From Aphrocallistes beatrix (lineage: Eukaryota > Porifera > Hexactinellida > Sceptrulophora > Aphrocallistidae), in NCBI GenBank assembly GCA_963281255.1, contig OY725495.1:992001-1056000 (forward strand): a stretch of 64,000 nt of DNA, given 5' to 3'. Made by a program: the position numbers and the translations under genes. This document shows positions 53,398 through 64,000 of the stretch, one piece after another. Within the stretch, counting starts at the first letter, position 1; each line of letters starts with the position of its first letter. The notes beneath the pieces are model-generated. The model did not search any database. It saw only the letters and a program-made list of their open reading frames with translations, and was not told the origin of the DNA.

Positions 53398-53429
53398 ACA
53401 CTAAACATAGGATGAATAAATTTAGGACA

Positions 53430-53775
53430 AGCGAATATTCGAAATCATAACAAACGAATATCTTCTAAAGTACGAATATTCAAATATTCGTTCGATTACG
53501 TAAGCATTTTTCAGCTTACATCGTTTAATAAACCGAACCAACCCTAGTTTTTAAGCAATGAGAAATCCTAATCCTAAAATCTATTTTTGAGTATACAATG
53601 TTAAAATTATCCCCGAAGTAAAATCCATATTCACAATAAGTGCAAAAAATTCTTTTTCTGGACTGAAGAACTCAACGCCACAATCAATTGCAACACTTCC
53701 CATTTCACGAAACGAATATTCGTTAGGTCATTTCGAACAAATATCCAAATATTCTGTATATTCGTTTCAGCCCTA
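53430..53775. mobile_element. CGAATATTCG-rich non-autonomous element
   Basis: The palindrome CGAATATTCG and variants occur near both ends (53436-53490 and 53705-53765). The right end has ATTCGTTTCAGCCCTATT, typical of hAT-like MITEs with AGGGCTGAAACG ends. The left end is decayed. Confidence 0.5.
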
Positions 53776-54586
53776 TTAAAATTAAAATTAAAATTCTATC
53801 TAAAGGGTCAAAAACGGAATATCACCATTTTCTCAGTGGCATATTGGGGAGAAACCGTTCCATTATTTTAAATTCTAGAGGAAACTTACATGCAGACACG
53901 AAGTGTTCGCTTGACCCGCAGCTCAAGCAAAGGACGCTTGTACTTAGTAAAGCGATAATTATAATGTATTTATACGTAGAAATATACTACGCTTATGGAA
54001 GAGACAAAAATGTTGATAAATTCATAAAAATAAAACAGCTGAAGGAGTCTAGAGGAAAGTACAGTATATGCCAATGCCCGCTGCCTATCCGGATCCCCCA
54101 TTGACATTAACAACAGGTTTGCATCTAGCCACCCCTCAGGAGGGGGCTATTTAGACTCCTTAACCCCCCTCTGAAATCCAGGGCTAGATCCAACCCTGAT
54201 TACCAATGACAAAAAAATCTCCGTCGTTGACTTTAACTTCCCGACACTCAACATTATGCCTTCACGGACCATTATTAGTGGAATTTGTATTTTTTGATCT
54301 CACGACTGAAACCTGTGAGTTAGTAAAAGGTTGGCCTCTAGTACACTAAATTTTCAACAATCAAATCCCAAAAAGTCTACAGCGATGTAACCTGATGGAA
54401 TCCTTGTATCTTCTAATTACTTTAGTAATTCGATGAGCAACCAATGAAATCTTTCCATTTGTATTTAGCAGCTTCTTATAGTGTACGCTCCACTGACTCG
54501 ATTCAATACTATTTATACCAATGCATTATTTTCTACTTGAATAAATCTAGCTAGTGGTATTCCAATTCTTCAGAAATATTGTAGAG
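53776..54586. other. No gene; calreticulin upstream region
   Basis: The open frame at 53844-54104 has no family signature. TATTTATA at 54510, about 77 bp before the calreticulin ATG, could act as a TATA-like element; this is positional inference only. Confidence 0.35.
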
Positions 54587-57500
54587 ATGCATCAAATATT
54601 AATATTATGTACAGTGTTATTGGCCCTGCTCTCCCTGTGTAGCGGGGACACTGTCTACCTGAAGGAAACCTTCTCAGAGGGCTGGGAGGATCGGTGGGTG
54701 AAGAGCACTAACGCGGGATCAGACGCTGGCGAGTGGAAGTGGACTGCAGGCAAATACTACAGTGATCCTGAAGACAAAGGTTGGTAATTCGGTCCCTTCT
54801 TGTCATTTATTTTTGTTGTTTCTGTAGAATGTACTGAAATGAACTGCAAGAAAAATTAGGTATCAGCCTGAGTAATGGCTGTTTGGAACTAGCCATCTTA
54901 TCAATTATCCAGGTTTGAGCAGAGGTGACCAGTTTGTAGTTAAGTCACTTGTGGCAAAACTATGAAAAAAGGGAATTTGTGGTCTAAAAACATAGACAAC
55001 AACCTCCCCAAGGAAATACACATGTGAGACTGAGGCAGAACGAAGGGGAAGAATGCGAGGCAGATATAGATATGCGTGCCCACCCACGCTCCTGAATGTG
55101 TGTAGATCGATGTTAGTGATGCTCGGGGGAGACGGGCTCCCTTACTACGAGGGCTCTTGCTACTTTAGTGGTGAACTGCATCCATAAACTCAATCGTTCG
55201 ATAACACACGTTTTTCTTTTTATATAGAATTGTATCATAAAGTTGAACCGTGGGTTCCTTAATATTTTCTCTCTCTCTAAGCTCCTTATCGGTTCCTTAT
55301 TATTCCTTACTGTATTTTTATTGTGTTTATTGCAAAATACCTTTCCGTGGCACACACTTATCGATGATATGTGATATGTATCTTCTATGACTTTAGTTAA
55401 TATCTAAATTTTAATCTAAACAGCGTCCTTTTTTTTCTGAATCTCAGCCTGATTAGTTTCTCAAAGGTTCTTTAATTGTTGTGTTTACGCTGCTTCAAAT
55501 ATGACTTGCATCACAAACCTCTCTTTAATTCGCGCTGCACCATGGGACCACATGTGCCCGTAGATTTGGTTCCTTGCTGCTACTTAGGAGTGATAATGCA
55601 GTGATTAATGTAAATATTTAAGTACGCTCCTTTTCTCTGATCTCTATTTTATAATCTTCTGGGGTGATTCTGCGATTTGACTAAAGTTTGTGACGAGTTG
55701 ACTGGTCTCCACTCAGACATTTCTTCTAGAATAAGTTTCGAAGCCATTCTCAACTCAATTTGTTTCAAATAGCCACATTCATGAATACATCGTCCCCGGT
55801 AACTTAAATGCATCAATAATCTGATTAATTGAATGTCTTAATCCATAATTATACAGAACTCTACTTCAACTAATTATAATTAATCTGCACAGATGACCGT
55901 ACTGTGTGTAACCTAGGTATCCAGACTGGGAAGGACGCAAGGTTCTACGGTCTCTCGGCTAAGTTTCCTGACGGAGCATTTTCGAATGAAGACAAGAAGC
56001 TGGTCATTCAATTCCAAGTCAAACACGAACAGAGCATCGACTGCGGAGGCGGTTACGTCAAGGTCTGGCCTTCTAGCTTAGAACCGGAGAAAATGAGCGG
56101 AGACTCTCCCTACAACATTATGTTCGGACCTGACATTTGCGGCCCTAGCACCAAGAAGGTAAGTAGTTCGAATTAGAATGCAAGCGAGTAAAGGTTGTCC
56201 TTCATGTGGTAGAACAGTTTGAGATTTGTTCAATTGAGCGTCTCGAATTGTACATAACAACCGAAGTACCAGGGACCAAGCAAAAAGTGGATAATCGAAT
56301 CTCACTTTTCAAATGAGATTGAACTGTAATGTGACCGGCCTCGATTGTCCGGTTATTCGAGGTTGTACTCCTTTGGATATTAAGATAAATTAGTTGTTAG
56401 TCAATTTACCTTTACAAGCATGAATGTCCATTTGAATGGGATAACGTTGTCAATCCAAACTGTCAAAAGTATTTGCTATGCCTCCCTCACTCCTACAGGT
56501 CCATGTCATATTCAACTACAAGGGAGAGAATCTCCTCATCAAGAAAGATATCCGATGCAAGGACGACGTCTTCTCCCATGTGTACACTCTCATTGTCAAT
56601 CCAGACAACACGTATGAAGTCAAGATAGACAACTCGAGGGTCGAGGGCGGGAAATTGGAGGAGGACTGGAACTTCCTCAAGCCTAAGACGATAAAGGTTG
56701 AGTTAGAAATTTGATCATTCATTTTAAGAGGGATTACTTTCGGACTCCTCGAGTGTACTTTTATTGAGAATTGCGTATGTGTGCTTTGCCGCTCTTTGAT
56801 TTTATTTAAAAAATCTAACAATCTAGTCGTTCACATTCGCTTTGTTCTCCTTTAAACCGCTTGTTTGACTCTACTCAGGATCCAACCGCGAAGAAACCAG
56901 CAGACTGGGACGATCGTAAGAAGATCGACGACGATTCTGAGGAGAAGCCGGAAGATTGGGACGTACCAGCCAACATCCCAGATCCTGACGCCAGCAAGCC
57001 CGAAGACTGGGACGACGACACGGACGGGGACTGGGAAGCGCCGCAGATAGACAATCCTGAGTACAAAGGAGAGTGGACACCGAAGCAGATCGACAATCCT
57101 GACTACCAAGGAGAGTGGGTGCATCCTGAGATCGATAATCCTGACTATAGTGCAGATGACTCCTTGTACGAATATGAAGACTTTGGCTATATCGGATTTG
57201 ATCTCTGGCAGGTAAGATATCAACAATATTTTTTACTCTTTCGAGGTGGTTAGTACGTATCGTAGAATTTTATTTTCTGCAATCTGTTTAAAAAACCGTC
57301 CATTTTGCTTTAAAGTTTATTCATTATCGATTTTATTTTAGAATAATTTTTTTCAAATGATTGAATATTAATTGACTGATGTCTGGATATTAGTACAATG
57401 TTTGTGTTGATTAACATTATATGAGATATTGATGCTGGATTAATTCCATTCTTTATAATCAAAATAAGTATGATTAAAGGCTACTTGAATGTAGGTCAAG

Positions 57501-57887
57501 TCTGGCAGTATCTTTGATAACATCATAGTGACTGATAGCCCGGACCTAGCTGAGGAGTTCTACAAAGAAACTTTTGAGAAACTGAGTTCTGGAGAGAAAG
57601 CGATGAAGGAAAAAGAGGATAAGGTGGAAGAGGAGAAGAGGAAAGTAGAAGACGCGAAGAGAAAGGCAGAGGAACCGGCTGAGGCTGATGCAGATGCTAC
57701 AGAGGATGAAGACACTGACCCTGACACTGAATCCGATCCTCCCAGAGAAACTGACGACGACACCTCAGGCACTGACCCAGACACTGACTCCGATGCTGCC
57801 AGAGAAACTGACGACGACACTTCAGGCACCGACCCTGACACTGACTCCGATGAGGAGCGGGAGAAGAAGAAGAAGGAGGAGCTCTAA
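54587..57887 (+). CDS. CALR: Calreticulin
   Basis: Five exons: 54587-54779, 55917-56158, 56499-56696, 56879-57211, 57495-57887 (TAA). All are AG/GT and in phase, giving 452 aa. Signal peptide MHQILILCTVLLALLSLCSG (about 1-20). N-domain with KHEQSIDCGGGYVK, YNIMFGPDICGPSTKKVHVI and IRCKDDVFSHVYTL (lectin fold, disulfide Cys). P-domain with three copies each of the PADWDD/PEDWD-type repeat and the GEW-x-P-x-QIDNP-x-Y repeat (exon 4). C-domain with FGYIGFDLWQ, GSIFDNIIVT, then an acidic tail with repeated RETDDDTSGTDPDTDSD units, ending KKKKEEL. Calreticulin is a Ca2+-storing ER chaperone for monoglucosylated glycoproteins. KEEL is a variant of the KDEL retrieval signal. The open frame extends upstream of the ATG, but only this ATG starts a signal peptide. 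Confidence 0.97.
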
Positions 57888-58244
57888 CTCCCTCATGTTG
57901 AATTAGATATTGCTAGTCTATATGTGAGAAATTGTTATGCTAGTTCCATTTTAGTTAGTTATTGGGTGATACTTTTGTAGGTCAATGCTATCCGTATAGT
58001 TATTCTACATTATATGAGCTCGTTACAATGAATTAATCAAGTTAGTGGATAGGAAATACTGGGTTCAGTGGGATGCCAAATAGCATACGCTCGGAAGATA
58101 ATAACTATATCATGGCATGGGGTCTGTGTTACGCTCTCCGTAGCAACCATATTAAATCAATAGTGTGTGATGTATACATTTATATGGACTGACGCGACAA
58201 AGGATAAGCCTGAGAAGCCGGCTTTAGCTTCCTAAGCATACAAG
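57888..58244. other. Calreticulin 3'UTR and spacer
   Basis: No canonical AATAAA close to the stop; nothing else recognised. Confidence 0.35.
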
Positions 58245-58434
58245 CAGGCTTTCATCTAGGCGTACTGGGCGCGCCTAGAGGCACGTATTTGATCCCATGG
58301 ATCATAATTAGGCGTATGATTTTTTGAGGCTAGGCGCGCGCGGCATAAAACATATATAAAAATGAGTCTAGGCGCGTAGAAAAATTGTGGCGTCCATTTA
58401 GGCGTATGACTTTGGAAAGCTGGATGAAACCCTG
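58245..58434. mobile_element. hAT-type MITE (CAGGCTTTCATC), TSD CATACAAG
   Basis: CAGGCTTTCATCTAGGCGTA opens and GCTGGATGAAACCCTG closes the element. CATACAAG is duplicated exactly at 58237-58244 and 58435-58442. The interior repeats TAGGCGCG/TAGGCGTA blocks. Confidence 0.88.
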
Positions 58435-58442
58435 CATACAAG

Positions 58443-59413
58443 AACAATTCTCCATCAGCTAAATGCGTCGATCCTGGGGATCAAGAGGGGCAAAAGTATT
58501 GCTTCGCCTCCTCCCAGTTTTCCTATGCTTTTCTATATTAATGAAGTAAATATTGGATATTGTGATAATGCCAGGGGCAGGGAATTTTTGTCAATTTGAA
58601 CCTCGCTCTTCAATGTATTTGTCATATGACGCCACTCAGGTAGATAGACGTTAACTACCAAAATTGGTAAAATGAAACATCCAGGCTAATTGAATAATTC
58701 TTTTATTTCAGTGTCCAGGTTTTTTCGTACGGTATCCAGATTAGGAATTTCCATGCTTCCCGCAACTCGGTAATGGTAATGCGGAAATGGTTCGACTTTT
58801 CGAAAAAGAAAATAGTTCGACTTTTTATCATTAGGATTAATGGTGTTTTTTATGTGGACTATTTCCTTTTTTGGAAAGTCGAAGAACTATTTCCACCATA
58901 CCTCGGTAATGACTGGGCAGCCCGGAGAGAGTCCCGGATATACCCGGGTGTGTCCCCGGACACTGCCCGGTCTTTATCTATGTTTGACGACTCAATTAGA
59001 GTTGATGCCCGAGTTGAAGTAACAACCGAAAATGCATATATAAATATGTTCACTCTATCAATATTTGCATGTAATTTTTCGTGGTTAGTAAAATACAATT
59101 ATTTCCTTACTCGACGTATGCAATGCCGTTTAAGGCATCAGGGGTGTGCGTATTTATTAGCGACTATTTTAGTCCGTGCTGAGGATATTCAGTTGCTAAT
59201 TTGTTTCCTCTGAAAAAAAGAGGTAGTGAGTAGTAGCAAACTCAAGTCTTCTTGGTTTCCTTTGGAACTACAATCCATTTCGTAAGTAAGTGGAAAGCAT
59301 AGTCCAGGTGTTTTCATATTATTTTAATTTAACTTTAATACTTTAATCTGTGATTAGCGTTATATATGATTGACTACTGTTTTATGATTCTACCATTGAG
59401 TTGAATTAGTGAA
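58443..59413. other. No recognisable gene
   Basis: The open frame 58773-59213 lacks any family signature. It may hold a 5'UTR or first exon of the lectin gene, but none could be identified. Confidence 0.4.
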
Positions 59414-62400
59414 ATGCTTTATGAGATATTAGTTTTCTGTGCTTTCTGTTCAGAGGCAATATATCCGGAAGTTGTAGATTCGAATGAGTTCCCTACCTTT
59501 TTCAGAAAGGAGCATTCGCTAGTTCGTCCTTATCAGGGCCGTGGAATGCAGGTTGCTAACTGGGATTACTCAGGAAGTGCTCTTATCACTAAAGACTTTG
59601 TGAGATTGACTCCAGACAGACAGGCGAGAAGAGGTTGCTTTCATTCTTTTGATTCTGTTTACATTAATTGCTGTCCATCATTGTGTATTTGTTGTTAGTG
59701 GTGATTAGTTATGTTATTTATACACTGATTCAAAACAAGAAGGTGACAATGACATAGCAATTCCATGATGAGTTGATATTTTCGCTCGAGTTTCACAATA
59801 TTGACTGCATACGTACCGTAAACTGGGGCGACTTTGGCCCTAAGAGGTTGCTTTGTCCCACAATAGCAATTTTAATAAAATATACTCAAACTTTGAAATA
59901 TTGCGGTTTAAATACCATTTGAGAGTGACATATTGAGAGTTTCATTCAACATATTATCAATGTGATTACATTGATTCATAAGTTTGAGTATATTTTATTA
60001 AAATTGCTATTGTGGGACAAAGTGACCTCTTAGGGCCAAAGTCACCCCAGTTTACGGTATATGTATATCATATATACTCTAATAGTAGGTAAACCGATGT
60101 TTCGTCGCTGATATTTTAGAATGGAATTACAAACTGTTGGGAAACAATGAATTTGTTCTAAAGCTGAATAGAATTGATAGAGAGTGAGAGTGAGCATTTT
60201 GGAGAGTATTATGCATAAGAGCAAAGAGAAAGTGGGCATTTTGAGTTTGAAATAATGGCACGCGAGAGTGGTATTTTTATTTCGTGAGGGGGTGGGTGAT
60301 TGTCATTATTATTTGGTAGAATGAATGGGAGAATAAAAGTGGGATTCAATAATTTAATTCAAAGAAATATCAGCGACGAAACATCCGCCATTCCTAATAG
60401 TAGCCTGTCTTCGAATAATCGTCCCCTCCAAGAGGGTCCCAAATTTTATTTGTGGGCGTAGTTTAGGACGGAACTGGCAGCGTGAAACACCAGGGATCCA
60501 CGTATTTATATTCTTACAAGCGCGCTTCGCTTGCTTGCGCTGCGCGGCTGGCGGACACTTTGTGTCCACCAGCCCCCCCCCCCAATAATTTGCTCAAATC
60601 GCCGCCTATGCCTCCAACCGTCCAGGGATTCCCTAGGACCTAGACAGTCCGGGGATTTTAGTTAAGCAAATATATCTTTTGAAAAACTTCATTATACAAA
60701 GTTTATTGAAATAACATAGTATTAATTTGAGTCTATAGTTTGTCTGCGAGAATATAGGTAATCATAGCGTACTCTAATATTAGAGTAGGCTATGACTTAA
60801 TTTGTTCTTCTGTCCACCGAATCCCTTGACGTATATAAATAGTCATCATTCATATGTCCTCCTTAGACTATTCGTGTTGTGGGTAATTAAATTCACTGAA
60901 AACTGTCTATTTATGATAATCTTTCATGCCACAAGGGTTTAATAACAATTACACAGCTTAATTTGGTGCTTTATCAAACTGTCCAGGGATTTCATGGACG
61001 CTCACATTTATTCGTCATTTCGACAGTTCCTCCTTAGATTCAATCGTACAGTGGAATTCGCTTATTAGCAACTCCCTTATTAGCAATATTGCTCTATTAG
61101 CAACCAATCTTCAGGTCCCAGGTGAAGATTTTGTGTTAATTCTGTTTCCTTATTAGCAACTTCGCGTATTAGCAACCATTTTATGAGCAAAACTCGATTT
61201 GCTAATAAGCGAATTCCACTGTATTTCAAACATAACAGTTTTTTGCGAATGAATTAATCGAGTAGCTAAATTTGTTAGATATGAATCGCTTCCAGGGATA
61301 TGAGCTAATGTCCACGGAATTGACAGTAATAAATTGGCAGGTATGAACTAGGCTACATTTTGGGTATTTTTTTCGTATCAATATAATTATAACAGCGCGC
61401 TTCACTTGCTCGCGCTGCGCGGCTGTCGTCCTTTGGGCGCCTAGGCTAAGATTGATTAATTATAAGGTAGATAACATCACTAATACGTCCGTCTTACTGT
61501 TATAATCGATATCGCTCGAAAAATAACCAAATTTGTCAATTTTTAATTTGATGAGTAATGATGACGTCGTAACACAGTGATGAGTTATCTTTTTTTATGA
61601 GAGTTGTATAATATGTGAGATATATTAATATACACATTCTATTAAAATTTCAGCCTTCTATCCCCTAAAATGGCCGAGTTATAGTCGCAAAACTGGGACC
61701 AAAGTGTCTCGATTAAGCAGAGTCACCTGTATATATATATATACAAGCGCGCTTCGCTTGCTTGCGCTGCGCGGCTGGCGGACACTTCGTGTCCGCCGGA
61801 GGCTCCCTTCGGCCGCCTGGAGGTGACATTGGTTAATTATAAGGGAGATATAATCTCTAAATATGTCCATCTTAGTTTTAAAATCGATATCACTTGAAAA
61901 AACAATTTTTAAAATTTTGATGAGTAATGATGACGTCATAGCAAAGTGATGAGTCATCATTTTTTGATGATAGTTGCATCATATGTGTGACGTGTTAGTA
62001 TACAGATTCTATTAAAATTTCAGCCTTCTATCTCCTATAATGGCTGAGTTATGCTCGAATAACTGTGTTGCTTGACTTTTAAAAATGTGACAATGACGTC
62101 ATAATTGCATGATGAGTCGACATTTTCGTCTGAGCTCAGAACTTACTGGAGCCATAGCCAAAAATCAGCTTTCTGTGCCTGGCAGTTTCTTCAATCAATT
62201 CGTTACAGATATATATATATATATATATATAAACAAACAATAATCGAGTTTTAATAGTAAGGATATATATATATATAATTATATATGTATGTATCCCATC
62301 AATGATCTGGGGTCCATTCTATTTATAGCTTGGACCCCACATTTCCTTGGCTTCCCTGCGCAAAATGACTTAACCGGAAATGAGCAAGCAAAAGTCTTTG

Positions 62401-63810
62401 TCAATGAGGGTATATATATACAAACATTAATCGAGTTTTAATTGCTAGGATATTTATCACAAAATTTAGTTCATTAAATTCTGTCTGCCCCCCGCACCGC
62501 CGATGACCCAACATGGAATAAAATAATGTGTCATCATTCGCAGAATTTAGAAGGATACCCCATCCCGTCTGTGAGGAGCTTTTTTATAATTAAACCTGGA
62601 AATTAAGATAAGTCAACGAAAGAGCTTCTAATGATTTGTTAGAATCTGACTCATAATTTTTCGGAATGATCGGAACGGACGGACATTCTTTTTGGGTATT
62701 TCTATATAAAGCCGCACTACGAATGTTATCAGATTAATCTATTTCTCAATACTAATATTATTTCACAATCTTTACAGGATCTATCTGGAACATAGTCCCG
62801 GTTTCTTACCTGTATTGGGAAGTGCACTTGCAGATCCATATCCACGGGTCAGGGCGCACTATGTTTGGAGACGGAATAGCATTTTGGTACAACAAGGAAA
62901 GAAGTCAGGAAGGAAATATATTTGGTTCGAAGGACTACTTCTCTGGCGTAGGAATCTTTTTTGATACATTTCAAAACAATGTCTACTCAAATCAGGTAAT
63001 TACCGATATTTTTATTGTTTGCGATCATTCTACTTTTCTGATTTCCCGGTTCCATCTAGGATTTCCTACATACCATAAAGGAGAATTGTACTGTTAGGCA
63101 TTCGAATGCTTTCTAATTGAGGACCCAAATTGGTCCCAAATTGGCTCTGCATATTAAATGTCGGTTCAACATAAACATGTACAAGTATAGCACTTAGATA
63201 TTCATATTTTCTTTGCGAACTTATTCACAGAGTATATCATTATCTAGAATCATAATTTCATTCCTTAAACATCTCTTAATAATTGGAACGCACTGAAATT
63301 TGACTTTTACGGTGAAACCGGATCCACTTTATAGATAAATACTTCCACATGATCCCGTCTTCAGGTTTGCATGTATCAACTGGATAAAACATTTGAACTG
63401 TACCTATATATTGTTCCCAATTTGTTTCCTTCACTGCTTAGTGGATTGTTAATGTTTCGTCTCATTCCACAGGGAAATACGATTATGTTTTGGAAATTGT
63501 AAAAGACTAAAACTAAACTCTTCCAGTATAGGAAATATTATTAATTTTAAATTAATCTCTGGACTGTATTATAATTTTCTTCAGGAGTTCCCGTACATCA
63601 GTGCTTCTGTTTTTAACGGCAGTACGAAATATGACAGCCAGTTGGATGGGAAGGAATCTATGCTTGCAGGCTGCCACTGCAAGTTGCGCGGTAAAGAGAC
63701 AACTTTATCCATCTCCTATATCGGAAATCAGCTAGCAGTTAGTTACAGTCTGGACAGCAGTGAAGATTGGCGCCTCTGTTTCTATATACATGATGTACTG
63801 CTTCCGACAG
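59414..63810 (+). CDS. VIP36/LMAN2-like L-type lectin (3' exons beyond window)
   Basis: Exons: 59414 (or 59454)-59633, 62778-62995, 63585-63810; the phases join and the next exon lies outside. If ATG 59414 is used, MLYEILVFCAFC forms a short signal peptide. However, TTTCTGTTCAG at 59443-59453 looks like a good acceptor, so an upstream first exon is equally possible. The L-type lectin domain is clear: FFRKEHSLVRPYQG, FVRLTPDRQARRGSIWNIVP, HGSGRTMFGDGIAFWYNKER, FGSKDYFSGVGIFFDTFQNN, EFPYISASVFNGS, ESMLAGCHCKLR and IHDVLLPTG. VIP36 cycles through the early secretory pathway as a cargo receptor for high-mannose glycoproteins. The sugar/Ca2+ residues GDG and DTF-x-N are kept, but the usual His of the following YDH motif reads YDS. 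Intron 1 (59634-62777) is full of repeats. Confidence 0.9.
59816..60057. mobile_element. Foldback MITE (CCGTAAACTGGGGCGACTTT), TA target
   Basis: CCGTAAACTGGGGCGACTTT onward is repeated in inverse at the right end. Arms are about 85 bp each, including AATAGCAATTTTAATAAAAT. TA lies on both sides. In lectin intron 1. Confidence 0.88.
60089..60393. mobile_element. MULE-like MITE with 10-bp TSD CTAATAGTAG
   Basis: CGATGTTTCGTCGCTGATAT near the left end and ATATCAGCGACGAAACATC near the right are inverted (outermost 7-8 bp imperfect). CTAATAGTAG is present at 60079-60088 and 60394-60403. A 9-10-bp duplication is typical of Mutator-like elements. Confidence 0.8.
60517..60571 (+). repeat. Repeat R, 5' head only
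   Basis: CAAGCGCGCTTCGCTTGCTT to GGACACTTTGTGTCCACC, followed by a C-run and unrelated sequence. Confidence 0.85.
60572..61048. other. No recognisable feature
   Basis: Intronic sequence. The repeated phrase CAGGGATT(T/C)C and the CTCTAATATTAGAG palindrome at 60771 are the only patterns seen. Confidence 0.4.
61049..61221. mobile_element. Pogo-type MITE (CAGTGGAATTCGCTTATTAG)
   Basis: CAGTGGAATTCGCTTATTAG and its inverse TAATAAGCGAATTCCACTG, TA on both sides. Internal TTATTAGCAAC motifs repeat the terminus four to five times. Confidence 0.92.
61393..61700 (+). repeat. Repeat R, 5' half
   Basis: Head CAGCGCGCTTCACTTGCTCG, with a deletion in the hairpin block, then a body to about GCCGAGTTATAGTCGCAAAA. 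It is followed directly by the next R copy. Confidence 0.82.
61744..62264 (+). repeat. Repeat R, best full-length copy
   Basis: Head CAAGCGCGCTTCGCTTGCTT, hairpin GGCGGACACTTCGTGTCCGCC, the intact empty site TGATGATAGTTGCATCATAT at about 61964-61983 for the Ginger insertion, (TA)n, and the tail AATCGAGTTTTAATAGTAAG + GAT. A loose tail fragment recurs at 62403-62453. Confidence 0.9.
62996..63584. other. Lectin intron 2, no other feature
   Basis: Begins GTAATT and ends TTTTCTTCAG; no repeat identified. Confidence 0.6.
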
Positions 63811-63847
63811 GTACTAATTTGAAGTTTTCTTGCGTCATATTTATGTT

Positions 63848-64000
63848 CAGGGTGGCTTTTAAGTTCTATCCCAAGCTCAATTGGGTTTAAAATTTTAAAT
63901 ATTGCACAATATTGGTTATTATGGTGGTTGGAGATTGTAATTGGAATATCATGAATGATTTTTCAAATTCGTGAAATAGGTCGATTTTTAAAATATTTTT
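63848..64000. mobile_element. Long-TIR foldback MITE, left arm (cut by window end)
   Basis: CAGGGTGGCTTTTAAGTTCT followed by a diverged version of the arm seen at 47170 (CCCAAGC, TTGGTTATTATGGT). The rest lies outside the window. Confidence 0.85.

Noticed and set aside
54554..54586. Upstream extension of calreticulin
   Set aside because: The extension lacks an ATG, and the signal peptide begins only at the ATG 54587.
58773..59213. 146-codon plus-strand frame as a gene
   Set aside because: No domain, no signal peptide followed by a familiar fold, and it does not join the lectin exon in a supported way.
1..64000. tRNA or rRNA genes
   Set aside because: I looked for GGTTCGA-type B boxes with a matching acceptor stem; GTTCGA strings found lie in MITEs and do not fold into a cloverleaf. 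A tRNAscan-SE or Rfam run would be needed to exclude them fully.

Overview
This is a piece of animal nuclear DNA. It is AT-rich, its genes have introns with GT/AG borders, and it encodes calreticulin, a VIP36-type cargo lectin, PARP1 and a CFAP97-domain (cilium-type) protein. Transposons of several superfamilies surround the genes. A non-bilaterian such as a sponge is my weak guess, based on the style of the NHL-repeat family; nothing here proves it.

Layout. Positions 1-17,000 are almost purely transposon-derived: a C2H2 zinc-finger relic; a Ty3/gypsy reverse transcriptase cut by two DNA transposons (a Tigger/pogo element with an intact 512-aa transposase at 4382-7885, and a Tc1 relic at 8082-9292); and a complete Ginger-type element (10623-14597) inside a dispersed repeat called R here. 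Positions 17,372-25,293 hold eight exons of a PARP1 gene (BRCT, WGR, regulatory and catalytic parts). Positions 27,932-28,795 hold a one-exon fatty-acid-hydroxylase-family gene on the minus strand.

The most interesting stretch is 31,036-36,528. I read it as one 5.5-kb transposon with TGTTTTC...GAAAACA ends and a 5-bp target duplication (GGCCG), sitting inside an older Tc1/IS630-like transposase. On the minus strand it carries a retroviral-type integrase core, followed by a protein that looks like a ubiquitin-specific-protease (C19) fold. A mariner element jumped into its left arm, and an inversion then split the mariner into two head-to-head halves.

Positions 39,131-47,169 hold an intact NHL-repeat gene and two decayed relatives, with an OTU-like pseudogene between them. 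Positions 48,721-51,031 encode a CFAP97D-like protein in two exons, with a possible third. Positions 54,587-57,887 encode calreticulin in five exons with a KEEL tail. From 59,414 to the window end runs the 5' part of a VIP36/LMAN2-like lectin gene. Calreticulin and VIP36 are neighbours that both act on glycoproteins in the early secretory pathway.

MITEs are abundant. I could define many by exact ends and target duplications: TA (pogo/mariner types), 8 bp (hAT types) and 10 bp (MULE-like). All coordinates and joins were read by eye; no alignment or database search was run.
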